This document shows positions 7,230-13,677 of a DNA stretch of 19,473 bases, in pieces (position 1 is the stretch's first letter; each line of letters opens with the position of its first letter). The DNA comes from an uncultured Lachnospiraceae bacterium (GTDB lineage: Bacteria > Bacillota > Clostridia > Lachnospirales > Lachnospiraceae), in contig CAJUJP010000059.1 of assembly GCA_910586615.1 (NCBI GenBank), positions 1-19,473 of the forward strand. The letters are read 5' to 3'. The notes beneath the pieces were generated by a model that searched no databases, was not told where the DNA came from, and saw only the letters and a program-made list of their open reading frames with translations. A program made the translations under genes and the position numbers.

Positions 7230-8111
7230 TTACGCAAAAGGGGTTTGCCCGCGTTCTCCTTTTATGAATAACAGCATCATTTCATCGATGGAAACGTGAT
7301 CTGCCACAATATCTTTGTATTTCCGCTGTGCTTCTTTGCCGTCAGCGACCAGTACATCGATCTGATAATCCCGTTTGCGGAAGGCGAGAATGTCGCCGGG
7401 ATCCAGTGCAAGAAACTGGCTTTCCTTACAGCGTAAAACGGCATAACGATAAACAAGGTCGTTTTTGGAAACAGTGGTGATAAGTCGGCCGTTATGAATA
7501 AAAGTAATATAGTCCGCCACTTTTTCCAGATCGCTTGTGATGTGGGACGACAAAAAAATGGAATGATTTTCCTGTTGTATGAAAGTCAGAAATATGTCCA
7601 GCATTTCATCACGTACGACGGGATCCAACCCGCTTGTCGCTTCATCCAGAATCAGTAGCTGCGGATGGTGGGAGAGGGCGGCGGCAATGGCTAATTTCAT
7701 GGTCATTCCGCGGGAGTAGCTTTTGATTTTCTGTTTGACCGGCAGGCGGAAGTCCTCCAGATATTTTTGGAATAACGCATTGTCCCACTGCCTGTAAAGC
7801 CCGGACATAACGCGGGATAACTGCCTGGCGTTCCAGAAACCGGGGAAGTTATCACCGTCATAGACGACGCCGATTTTTTCACGAAGATCCGTATCCACGT
7901 CCTGCATTTCCTGTCCGAACAGTTTCACTGTTCCGCCGTCCCTGCGGAGTGTGTTCAGGATGCAGCCGATGGTGGTAGTCTTTCCGGCGCCGTTTTCGCC
8001 GACGAAGCCCATGATTGTGCCGTAGGGCAGAGAGAGTGACAGATTTTCCAGCGTAAAATCTGATTTCGGAAATGTCTTGGAAATCTGATGTAATTCTAAA
8101 ATGTTCTCCAT
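7230..8111 (-). CDS. ABC ATPase of the GntR operon (YtrB/BcrA-like)
   Basis: A 293-residue ATP-binding subunit. Walker A is GENGAGKT (38-45), the signature is YSRGM (132-136) in place of LSGGQ, and Walker B is LLILDEATSG (152-161) with Glu157. The switch histidine is His190. The Q-loop position appears to hold Asp85 (GVVYDGDNF) in place of glutamine, as I recall for the YtrB-type ATPases that pair with GntR regulators. The last 75 residues form a regulatory-type C-terminal extension. The ATG has AAAGGAGTT a few bases upstream. It follows the GntR gene after 74 bases that contain a hairpin (8142-8165) and precedes the permease. Function: energy supply for export of an unidentified compound, perhaps a peptide antibiotic. 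Confidence 0.9.
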   Translation of the reverse strand: MENILELHQISKTFPKSDFTLENLSLSLPYGTIMGFVGENGAGKTTTIGCILNTLRRDGGTVKLFGQEMQDVDTDLREKIGVVYDGDNFPGFWNARQLSRVMSGLYRQWDNALFQKYLEDFRLPVKQKIKSYSRGMTMKLAIAAALSHHPQLLILDEATSGLDPVVRDEMLDIFLTFIQQENHSIFLSSHITSDLEKVADYITFIHNGRLITTVSKNDLVYRYAVLRCKESQFLALDPGDILAFRKRDYQIDVLVADGKEAQRKYKDIVADHVSIDEMMLLFIKGERGQTPFA

Positions 8112-8141
8112 GAGGGAACTCCTTTCGGGATGTAGTGATAT

Positions 8142-8165
8142 GTTGAAAATCAGAGATTTTTCAAC
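8142..8165 (-). other. Intercistronic hairpin between GntR and ATPase
   Basis: A perfect 8-bp inverted repeat, GTTGAAAA (8142-8149) with TTTTCAAC (8158-8165), flanks an 8-base loop. There is no T run after it on the minus strand, so it is more likely an RNA processing or stabilising element than a terminator. Confidence 0.4.
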
Positions 8166-8185
8166 TTTCTATTTAAGGATTAGTA

Positions 8186-8566
8186 TCATAAGAAACTTTC
8201 ATGATAGAACAGTTCCAGCAGTTCAGTGAGCTTTTCCAGAGAGATATTGTTCATCCGTCCGATTTCGGCGGCAGCCGCTAAATGCTCCTCGGCGATACGC
8301 TGCTGTTCTTCCTGATAAAATTCTTTGTTCTGTGCCGACACAAAGCTGCCTCTGCCGACAGTCGTTTCGATAAATCCGTCCCGCTGCAGATCTTCATAGG
8401 CTTTCTGGACCGTGATCACGCTTACGTGAATAGATTTTGCCAAAGCCCGCATGGAGGGAATGGAATCGCCGGCCTGCAGTTCGCCGCTCATGATCATTGC
8501 CTTTATTTGTGAGGTGATCTGTTCGTAGATCGGTTTGTTTGCGTTGTTACTGATGATGATTTCCAT
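8186..8566 (-). CDS. GntR family regulator, YtrA subfamily
   Basis: A 126-residue repressor. Residues about 10-76 are a GntR winged helix (PIYEQITSQIKAMIMSG, PSMRALAKSIHVSVITVQKAY, GRGSFV). The remaining 50 residues are a short helical tail, which defines the YtrA subfamily; there is no large ligand-binding domain. I chose ATG 8566 because AGAGG lies just upstream; the frame extends to 8623 without a better site. It is the first gene of the operon with the ABC ATPase and permease and probably represses its own promoter through the inverted repeat at 8688-8708. The leader between promoter and start is about 135 bases and can fold (TCCGCA at 8617-8622 with TGCGGA at 8639-8644). The inducer is unknown; in relatives it is cell-wall antibiotic stress. 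Confidence 0.88.
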   Translation of the reverse strand: MEIIISNNANKPIYEQITSQIKAMIMSGELQAGDSIPSMRALAKSIHVSVITVQKAYEDLQRDGFIETTVGRGSFVSAQNKEFYQEEQQRIAEEHLAAAAEIGRMNNISLEKLTELLELFYHESFL

Positions 8567-8687
8567 ATGGTTCCTCTGCGTTTCTGGTAGGTATTCGATT
8601 CCTGTGCCCATCCGGGTCCGCAAAGAGAAGCCCGGGACTGCGGATGATATTGCCGGATAGGAGCATCTTTAAAATGTAATAATTGAG

Positions 8688-8708
8688 TGTACTTATTGTA
8701 CAAGTACA
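8688..8708. promoter_or_regulatory. Probable GntR operator at its own promoter
   Basis: An inverted repeat, TGTACTT (8688-8694) and AAGTACA (8702-8708), has a 7-base spacer. The spacer and right arm include TTGTACAAG (8696-8704), which is repeated at 8785-8793. It overlaps the -10 end and the transcription start of the GntR promoter, the usual place for a repressor site. Confidence 0.65.
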
Positions 8709-8735
8709 TTATAACAAGTTGAGAGGACTTGTCAA
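8708..8735 (-). promoter_or_regulatory. Promoter of the GntR-ABC operon
   Basis: The minus strand shows a perfect -35 TTGACA (8730-8735), a 16-base spacer ending in the extended TGT, and a perfect -10 TATAAT (8708-8713). It is one of the strongest promoter matches in the window and would be costly without repression, in keeping with the operator on its start site. Confidence 0.85.
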
Positions 8736-8783
8736 CCATAAAATAATTCGGGCTGGCATTCAAAGCAAATCAATAGAAAATAA

Positions 8784-8793
8784 CTTGTACAAG
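8784..8793. promoter_or_regulatory. Second GntR-like operator
   Basis: CTTGTACAAG is a perfect 10-bp palindrome that shares nine bases with the site inside 8688-8708. It overlaps the -35 of the rightward promoter at 8785-8813. The centres of the two sites are about 90 bases apart. Confidence 0.5.
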
Positions 8794-8813
8794 CTATAGG
8801 GGTATGCTATATT
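8785..8813 (+). promoter_or_regulatory. Rightward promoter before the Fic remnant
   Basis: A -35 TTGTAC (8785-8790), a 17-base spacer ending in TGC (extended -10 form) and a -10 TATATT (8808-8813). It points toward the gene remnant at 8907. The -35 is embedded in the palindrome at 8784-8793. Confidence 0.5.
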
Positions 8814-8906
8814 TACCATGAATGTGAGAACAGGTTATAAAAAAGAGCAGCAGTTGACAAAACGCCTTGCTTAAGCAGTTTGCAAGCATGTACAAAGGTA
8901 CGGGGT

Positions 8907-9170
8907 ATGCAGAGTCATAATATATGGTCACCAATAAAGTTTGATGAGAGATGGAACAGCGTTAAGACTGAGAAATTTGATATTATTTATCCTTCATGGG
9001 AGAAACGAAGAGTAGAATTACAAAAGAATGAAGAGCAATATAAAAGATTTATGGATCAATTAAAGCGAAAGCAGGCTATTGACACAGGTATAATTGAAAG
9101 AATAAATTCACCAGACAATCCTATGAGAGATGGTGTTGTGTATAACTATTGCCCGCCGGAAGCAGCGTGA
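8907..9170 (+). pseudogene. Fic-family gene remnant with internal deletion
   Basis: An open frame of 87 codons from ATG 8907, with AAAGG 8 bases before it. The first part resembles the N-terminal helical region of Fic proteins: IWSPIKFDERWNS, then YPSWEKRRVELQ, then QYKRFMDQLKRKQAIDTGII, matching the family pattern ending in AIETGIIEG. After ERI it jumps to NPMRDGVVYNYCPPE, which matches a later family segment (NNPTRPDG, then YCPPE) normally about 75 residues further on. The frame then stops. The HPFxDGNGR active-site motif is absent, so it cannot transfer AMP. The gene has lost an internal block and its C-terminal half. It ends 2 bases from the end of the convergent MerR gene. AT-rich composition sets it apart from its neighbours and suggests an acquired gene in decay. 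It might still encode a small helical protein. Confidence 0.6.
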
Positions 9171-9172
9171 AC

Positions 9173-9598
9173 TCAACCGGAACAGTCTGCAATGCCGACA
9201 TCCCAATTGCCAGGATTGGTATCGTCAGGAAGCCGACCGGCTAAAATATCCTCATAATGTTTTAATTTATGATCCATGAAGTCGGCAGTAGTCTGTGCCT
9301 CTATCAGCTTCTTGTGCGCCTGATCGCGCTGACGAAGAATAATTTGGTATCTTGCTCTCAGGTTTTCTTCCGATTCTTCCATGCGGCACAGCTCACAGTA
9401 CCTTTTGATCTCTTTGACGGGGGTGCCGCAGTTCTTAAGGTATGTGATTCCCTTCATCCAGTTTACGGATTCATCATCAAATATACGGCGGTTTCCGTCG
9501 TCTCTATGGCAGGGGAGCAGTTCGATATCAGTGTAATAGCGTAGAGTGTGCTCGGTTGTGTGAAACATCTCGGCAAATTGTTTGATGGTATAGATCAT
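9173..9598 (-). CDS. MerR family transcriptional regulator
   Basis: A 141-residue MerR-type regulator. Residues 1-70 form the winged helix: YTIKQFAEMFHTTEHTLRYY, then GNRRIFDDESVNWM, then the wing region. Residues about 75-120 form the antiparallel coiled coil for dimerisation. A short tail ends in ADCSG. The start is ATG 9598, with GGAG 9 bases upstream; the frame is open to 9718, but those codons include the divergent promoter and do not look like MerR. The cysteines (Cys30, Cys57, Cys69, Cys71, Cys139) are not arranged as a known metal site, so sensing of an aldehyde, electrophile or redox signal is more likely. It is divergent from the aldo/keto reductase and should activate it through the site at 9661-9679. 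Confidence 0.88.
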   Translation of the reverse strand: MIYTIKQFAEMFHTTEHTLRYYTDIELLPCHRDDGNRRIFDDESVNWMKGITYLKNCGTPVKEIKRYCELCRMEESEENLRARYQIILRQRDQAHKKLIEAQTTADFMDHKLKHYEDILAGRLPDDTNPGNWDVGIADCSG

Positions 9599-9619
9599 AT
9601 CATTTCTCCGTTTTTGCAT

Positions 9620-9625
9620 ATTATA
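9620..9625 (-). promoter_or_regulatory. Possible -10 of the MerR gene
   Basis: A TATAAT on the minus strand lies 21 bases before the MerR start. No good -35 is found at the proper distance, so only the -10 element can be proposed. Confidence 0.3.
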
Positions 9626-9657
9626 ATCTGCAGGACATGCATATTTTGTAAAAAGGC

Positions 9658-9688
9658 TTGACTTCGAGTTACACGAAGTTGTTATACT
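9658..9688 (+). promoter_or_regulatory. MerR-type promoter of the aldo/keto reductase
   Basis: A -35 TTGACT (9658-9663) and a -10 TATACT (9683-9688) are separated by 19 bases, the overlong spacer typical of MerR-controlled promoters. The dyad ACTTCG (9661-9666) with CGAAGT (9674-9679) lies inside the spacer. MerR regulators untwist such promoters to activate them. Distance to the ATG at 9792 is about 100 bases. Confidence 0.85.
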
Positions 9689-9791
9689 TATCATAGTGCA
9701 AAAAAAGATTTTGTGCAATATACTTGCGGCATGGATTCAGGAATCTTACGACATTTAACCGCAGAATAATTGAAGACAGGAGAGGAAAAAT

Positions 9792-10913
9792 ATGGGATAT
9801 TTAGGCGAAGAAATCGGGAAACTGGGATTTGGTTTAATGCGTCTGCCACAGCAGGAAGGCGTGATTGATGTGGAGCAGGTCAAGGAAATGGTCGATCTGT
9901 TTATGGAGGCGGGGTTCACTTATTTCGATACGGCATGGGCTTATGCGGGTAGTGAGGATGCGATCAGACAGGCACTGGTGGAGCGCTATCCAAGAGAAAG
10001 TTTTCAGCTGGCTACTAAAAATGCGGCGTGGATCAACTGTAAGACGAAAGAGGAGGCATACGCGCAGTTTGATACGTCGTTAGCGCAGACCGGTGCAAAG
10101 TATTTTGATTTCTATTTGCTGCATAATCTTGGTGAGGGCAGATCTCGTTATTTTGACGATTATGATATGTGGAACTGGATTCAGGAAAAAAAGAAGGCCG
10201 GATTGATCAGGCATATAGGATTTTCATTCCACTCCACACCGGAAGAACTGGAGGAGATCCTGAATGCGCATCCGGAGATGGAATTTGTGCAGTTACAGAT
10301 CAATTATGCGGATTGGGATAATCCGGCGGTACAGTCAAGGCGCTGCTATGAGGTGGCAAGGAAGCACGGGAAACCTGTAGTGATTATGGAACCAGTAAAG
10401 GGCGGTATGCTGGCGACACCGCCGGAGTCTGTGGTGAAAATCCTGAAAGAAGCAGAGCCGGAACGTTCTGTGGCATCCTGGGCAGTTCGTTTTGCGGCAG
10501 GTATGGAAGGCGTGATCACAGTATTGTCCGGCATGAGCAATGTGGAACAGATGAAAGATAACTTGTCCTATATGCGGTCATTTACCGGGTTGACTGAGGG
10601 GCAGAAAGAGACTTTGCGGCAGGCGCAGGAGGAGTTGAAGAATATTCCGCTGATTCCGTGTACATCCTGTAACTATTGTGCGAAAGTATGCCCTGTACAG
10701 ATCGGAATATCCGGTTCCTTTACGGCGATGAATTATCTGACGCTTTACAGCGATCCGGCGCGGGCAAAGCATCAATATGGATGGCTTGTGGAAGGACATG
10801 GTCTGAAGCGGGCGGATGCATGTATTAAATGCGGAAAATGTGAAGAAGCCTGCCCGCAGCATATCGCGATCAGGGATACATTGGAGAAAGTAAGTGAGGC
10901 GCTGCTAAAGTAG
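9792..10913 (+). CDS. Aldo/keto reductase with C-terminal 4Fe-4S ferredoxin domain
   Basis: A 373-residue cytoplasmic oxidoreductase. Residues 1-275 form the aldo/keto reductase barrel with the catalytic tetrad Asp46 and Tyr51 (FDTAWAY), Lys76 (ATKN) and His111 (LLHN). Residues 285-360 add two cluster motifs: CTSCNYCAKVCP (Cys290, 293, 296, 300) and CIKCGKCEEACP (Cys344, 347, 350, 354). All ligands for two 4Fe-4S clusters appear present. This fusion is common in anaerobes and is thought to link carbonyl reduction to low-potential electron carriers; the natural substrate is unknown. The ATG has AGGAGAGG before it. It is divergent from the MerR gene and driven by the 19-base-spacer promoter, so it is probably induced by the compound that MerR senses. 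The response-regulator gene follows after 82 bases without a clear terminator, so read-through is possible. Confidence 0.93.
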   Translation: MGYLGEEIGKLGFGLMRLPQQEGVIDVEQVKEMVDLFMEAGFTYFDTAWAYAGSEDAIRQALVERYPRESFQLATKNAAWINCKTKEEAYAQFDTSLAQTGAKYFDFYLLHNLGEGRSRYFDDYDMWNWIQEKKKAGLIRHIGFSFHSTPEELEEILNAHPEMEFVQLQINYADWDNPAVQSRRCYEVARKHGKPVVIMEPVKGGMLATPPESVVKILKEAEPERSVASWAVRFAAGMEGVITVLSGMSNVEQMKDNLSYMRSFTGLTEGQKETLRQAQEELKNIPLIPCTSCNYCAKVCPVQIGISGSFTAMNYLTLYSDPARAKHQYGWLVEGHGLKRADACIKCGKCEEACPQHIAIRDTLEKVSEALLK

Positions 10914-10995
10914 GAATGGGGCAGAAACAGACTGATATGACAGGAAGAAATGGAAGTCCGCACAGGAATTTTAATCGTGAAGGCGGGAGGGAAGA

Positions 10996-11712
10996 ATGAA
11001 ACAGATATTTCTCGTGGAAGATGATAAAGAGATTGCCAGAAACCTGATCAGGCTGCTCAGTGCAGAAGAATTTACGGTAACACATGCGTCTACACAGAAG
11101 GATGCCGTTTTGATGCTTGACAATTCCAGATTTGACCTGGCATTGGTGGATCTGTCACTTCCTGACGGAAGCGGTTACGCAGTGTGTACAGAGATTAAGC
11201 AGATTCAGGATATACCGGTGATCTTTCTGACGGCATCGGGAGACGAAGCGAGCGTGGTCACAGGGTTGAATATGGGAGCCGATGATTATATTACCAAGCC
11301 CTTCCGGCCTCGTGAACTGGTGGCACGGATTAAGGCTGCGCTGCGCAAGAGCGGCCAGGCTTCGTCTGTATTTAAGGCCGGTGGTCTTGTGGTGGATACG
11401 GGAAGCGGTATTGTAACAAAAGACGGAAGGGAAGTGTTTCTTTCTGCGTTGGAATACCGCCTGCTGTTGATTTTGTTGGGCAGTTCCAGAAGCATTATCA
11501 CGCGGGACAGATGCCTCAGGGAATTATGGGACGCGGCCGGAGAGTTTGTGAACGACAATACGCTGACGGTATATATCAAGCGTCTGCGGGACAAGATTGA
11601 AGACGATCCGGCTAATCCCAAAATCATTTTGACTGTCCGCGGCATGGGATATCGTATTGGGTTCGGAGATTCAGAGGGGAATGTGTCAGGAGGGAATCAT
11701 GTTTCGGAATAG
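10996..11712 (+). CDS. OmpR-family response regulator
   Basis: A 238-residue two-component response regulator. The receiver domain (1-118) has the acidic pair Asp9-Asp10, phosphoacceptor Asp52 (LALVDLSLPDG), Thr79 (FLTAS) and Lys101 (YITKPF). The C-terminal winged helix (about 125-228) has the OmpR pattern (VFLSALEYRLLLILL, then DNTLTVYIKRLRDKIEDDP, then RGMGYRIGF). GGGAGGG lies before the ATG. Its last 14 bases overlap the histidine kinase gene, so the pair is probably translated together. With the ABC transporter next to it, it most likely activates the transporter genes in response to antimicrobial peptides. Possible binding repeats lie at 12774-12823. Confidence 0.95.
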   Translation: MKQIFLVEDDKEIARNLIRLLSAEEFTVTHASTQKDAVLMLDNSRFDLALVDLSLPDGSGYAVCTEIKQIQDIPVIFLTASGDEASVVTGLNMGADDYITKPFRPRELVARIKAALRKSGQASSVFKAGGLVVDTGSGIVTKDGREVFLSALEYRLLLILLGSSRSIITRDRCLRELWDAAGEFVNDNTLTVYIKRLRDKIEDDPANPKIILTVRGMGYRIGFGDSEGNVSGGNHVSE

Positions 11713-12736
11713 GGAGATCCGGCAGTCAGCCGTTTCATATATTTTAATAACTGCTGTATCTGTTTTTACAGGCTTTTTGGTCTGTCCTGGGGCGGGAATA
11801 CTGGCATTATTTTCAGCCGTTTCTTATGGAACGGCATTTTTCTTGTGGACAAAAGCACGTTACAGGAGAATTGCACAGCTTTCGGAGCAGATTGATCTGG
11901 TACTCCATAATGCCGACCGCCTGTATATCGGCGGAGAAGGGGAGGGCGAACTGTCGATCCTGCAGAGTGAAATCACAAAAATGATGCTGCGGATCAGGGA
12001 ACAGAACGATGCGCTCAGGAGGGAAAAAGAGCATCTTGCGGATTCTCTTGCGGATATTGCCCATCAGTTAAGAACACCGCTTACGTCTATGAATCTTATT
12101 TTGTCATTGCTGGAAAGTGAGACGGTTGAAGGCGGGATAAATGATGGACAATATAATAACCAGCGGAGAGAACTGCTTCAGGAGATGGAAGCGCTGCTTG
12201 TACGGATGGACTGGCTGGTTACCTCTCTCTTGAAACTGTCGCGGCTGGATGCAGGTGTTATTGTTTTTCAAAAGCAGAAAGTGGCAGTACATGACCTGAT
12301 TGATACGGCGCTCAGGCCGCTGTTGATTTCTATGGATCTGCATGACATTTCGGTGCAGGTCAATTTTGATTGTGTGAAGAAGGAGGTGTCCGAAGAAATT
12401 CAGATTTCGGGAGACCGGGAATGGCTTGCAGAAGCAGTACGGAATATTTTGAAAAACTGTATGGAGAGTATCGGGGATAAGGGGAAGATCGAAATTAATT
12501 GTGAAGATACTTTACTGTATACGGAACTGTCTGTTCATGACAGTGGTAAGGGAATTGCAGAAGATGACCTGCCCTGTCTTTTTGACCGCTTTTATCAAGG
12601 GAAGAATTCAGGTACGGCAGGCTATGGCATCGGGCTGGCACTGAGCAAAATGATTATTACAAAACAGGGTGGAACGGTCACAGCAAGAAACCACCCTGAG
12701 GGCGGAGCAGTGTTCTATATCAGGTTTCCGAAATGA
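11699..12736 (+). CDS. Sensor histidine kinase, intramembrane-sensing type
   Basis: A 345-residue kinase. Two membrane helices, about 13-29 and 33-50, are joined by only a few residues, so there is no outside sensor domain. A linker with coiled-coil character leads to the dimerisation domain with phosphoacceptor His122 (IAHQLRTPLTS). The ATPase domain has the N-box (NILKNCMESI, Asn249 and Asn253), G1 (DSGKGIAEDD, 281-290), FDRFY and G2 (GYGIGLALS, 308-316). I chose ATG 11699, which has AGGAGGG upstream; the frame is open from 11657 but with a poorer start. This small-sensor form is usual for kinases that read the state of an ABC transporter in the membrane, as in BceS-like systems. The partner transporter is likely encoded at 12895-16256. 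Confidence 0.93.
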   Translation: MFRNREIRQSAVSYILITAVSVFTGFLVCPGAGILALFSAVSYGTAFFLWTKARYRRIAQLSEQIDLVLHNADRLYIGGEGEGELSILQSEITKMMLRIREQNDALRREKEHLADSLADIAHQLRTPLTSMNLILSLLESETVEGGINDGQYNNQRRELLQEMEALLVRMDWLVTSLLKLSRLDAGVIVFQKQKVAVHDLIDTALRPLLISMDLHDISVQVNFDCVKKEVSEEIQISGDREWLAEAVRNILKNCMESIGDKGKIEINCEDTLLYTELSVHDSGKGIAEDDLPCLFDRFYQGKNSGTAGYGIGLALSKMIITKQGGTVTARNHPEGGAVFYIRFPK

Positions 12737-12755
12737 TTTTTGGCAGGCAGCAGGC

Positions 12756-12867
12756 TTAAGTGACAAATCTCTCACTTTAAAGTCACATGGATGTAAGAGG
12801 AATACTTTAAACTTGGAGTTGTCCACGAAAGGAGAAAGGACGTTTTTGCTTATCTGACGCTGGACAA
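12756..12867 (+). promoter_or_regulatory. Leader with repeats before the ABC genes
   Basis: The 158-base gap between kinase and ATPase holds several symmetrical elements: AAGTGA (12758-12763) with TCACTT (12772-12777), and the palindrome ACTTTAAAGT (12774-12783). A near copy of the palindrome, ACTTTAAACT (12814-12823), begins exactly 40 bases later, and an inverted repeat TTGTCCA (12829-12835) with TGGACAA (12861-12867) lies before the ribosome site AAGGAGG. The 40-base phase suggests a double site for a dimeric response regulator. No clear -35/-10 pair is seen. Assignment is inference. Confidence 0.35.
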
Positions 12868-12894
12868 TTACAGGAAACAAGGAGGCTTTGCATC

Positions 12895-13677
12895 ATGGAG
12901 TTTTTAAAGGTTGAAAATCTGTGTAAAATTTATGGAAAAGGCGACAATCAGGTTAAGGCTCTTGACAATGTTTCGCTGACCATTGACAAAGGAGACTTTA
13001 CCGCTATCATCGGGACTTCCGGTTCGGGGAAATCTACGCTTCTACATGCCATTGCGGGTGTAGATGTGCCTACAGGCGGCAAAATTTATCTGGATGGACA
13101 GGACATTTACGGGGGAAATAATGAACAACTGGCAATTTTTCGAAGGAGGCAGGTAGGGCTGATCTACCAGTTTCATAATCTGATTCCCACACTGAATGTG
13201 GTGGAAAATATTACTTTGCCGATTCTCATGGACAGGAGAAAAGTAAACAAAGAACGCCTAAACGATCTGTTAGAGCTTTTGGGGCTGCAGGAGCGCCGGC
13301 ATCATCTGCCGAATCAGCTTTCCGGAGGACAGCAGCAGCGCGTGGCCATCGGGCGGGCCCTTATGAACGCGCCGGCGGTGATGCTTGCGGACGAGCCGAC
13401 GGGCAGTCTGGACAGTCGTAACGGACATGAGATTATCAAATTGTTAAAAGAAAGCAATCAAAAATACGGGCAGACACTGATATTGGTCACCCATGACGAG
13501 AGCATAGCATTGCAGGCAGATCGTATTATCACCATTGCGGACGGCAGAGTGGTGCGGGATGGCAGAGTATCTCAAGCCGGCAAAACAGCAGGAAACGGCA
13601 GAATATCAATATCCCGATCCGATGAGGCCGGACATGACAGCACAGGCTTTGAAGAAAGGCAGGTGGCTCAGCGATGA
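12895..13677 (+). CDS. ABC ATPase of an antimicrobial-peptide type transporter
   Basis: A 260-residue ATPase of the MacB/LolD family. Walker A is GTSGSGKST (40-48), the Q-loop is Gln92 (LIYQFHNL), the signature is LSGGQQQR (142-149), Walker B is VMLADEPTGS (162-171) with Glu167, and the switch is His200. All catalytic residues are present. The last 35 residues are a polar tail not usual in the family (KTAGNGRISISRSDEAGHDS), probably unstructured. The ATG has AAGGAGG upstream. Its stop overlaps the permease start in an ATGA, so translation is coupled. Together with the permease it should act in peptide removal or mechanotransmission, driven by ATP, and be regulated by the two-component pair upstream. 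Confidence 0.94.
   Translation: MEFLKVENLCKIYGKGDNQVKALDNVSLTIDKGDFTAIIGTSGSGKSTLLHAIAGVDVPTGGKIYLDGQDIYGGNNEQLAIFRRRQVGLIYQFHNLIPTLNVVENITLPILMDRRKVNKERLNDLLELLGLQERRHHLPNQLSGGQQQRVAIGRALMNAPAVMLADEPTGSLDSRNGHEIIKLLKESNQKYGQTLILVTHDESIALQADRIITIADGRVVRDGRVSQAGKTAGNGRISISRSDEAGHDSTGFEERQVAQR

Noticed and set aside
8503..8763. Minus-strand frame of 86 codons across the GntR promoter.
   Set aside because: It lies over the promoter, the operator and the GntR start in another frame, with no protein-like pattern.
8818..8874. An 18-codon frame (MNVRTGYKKEQQ) after the rightward promoter.
   Set aside because: Its start coincides with the expected transcription start, leaving no room for a ribosome site.
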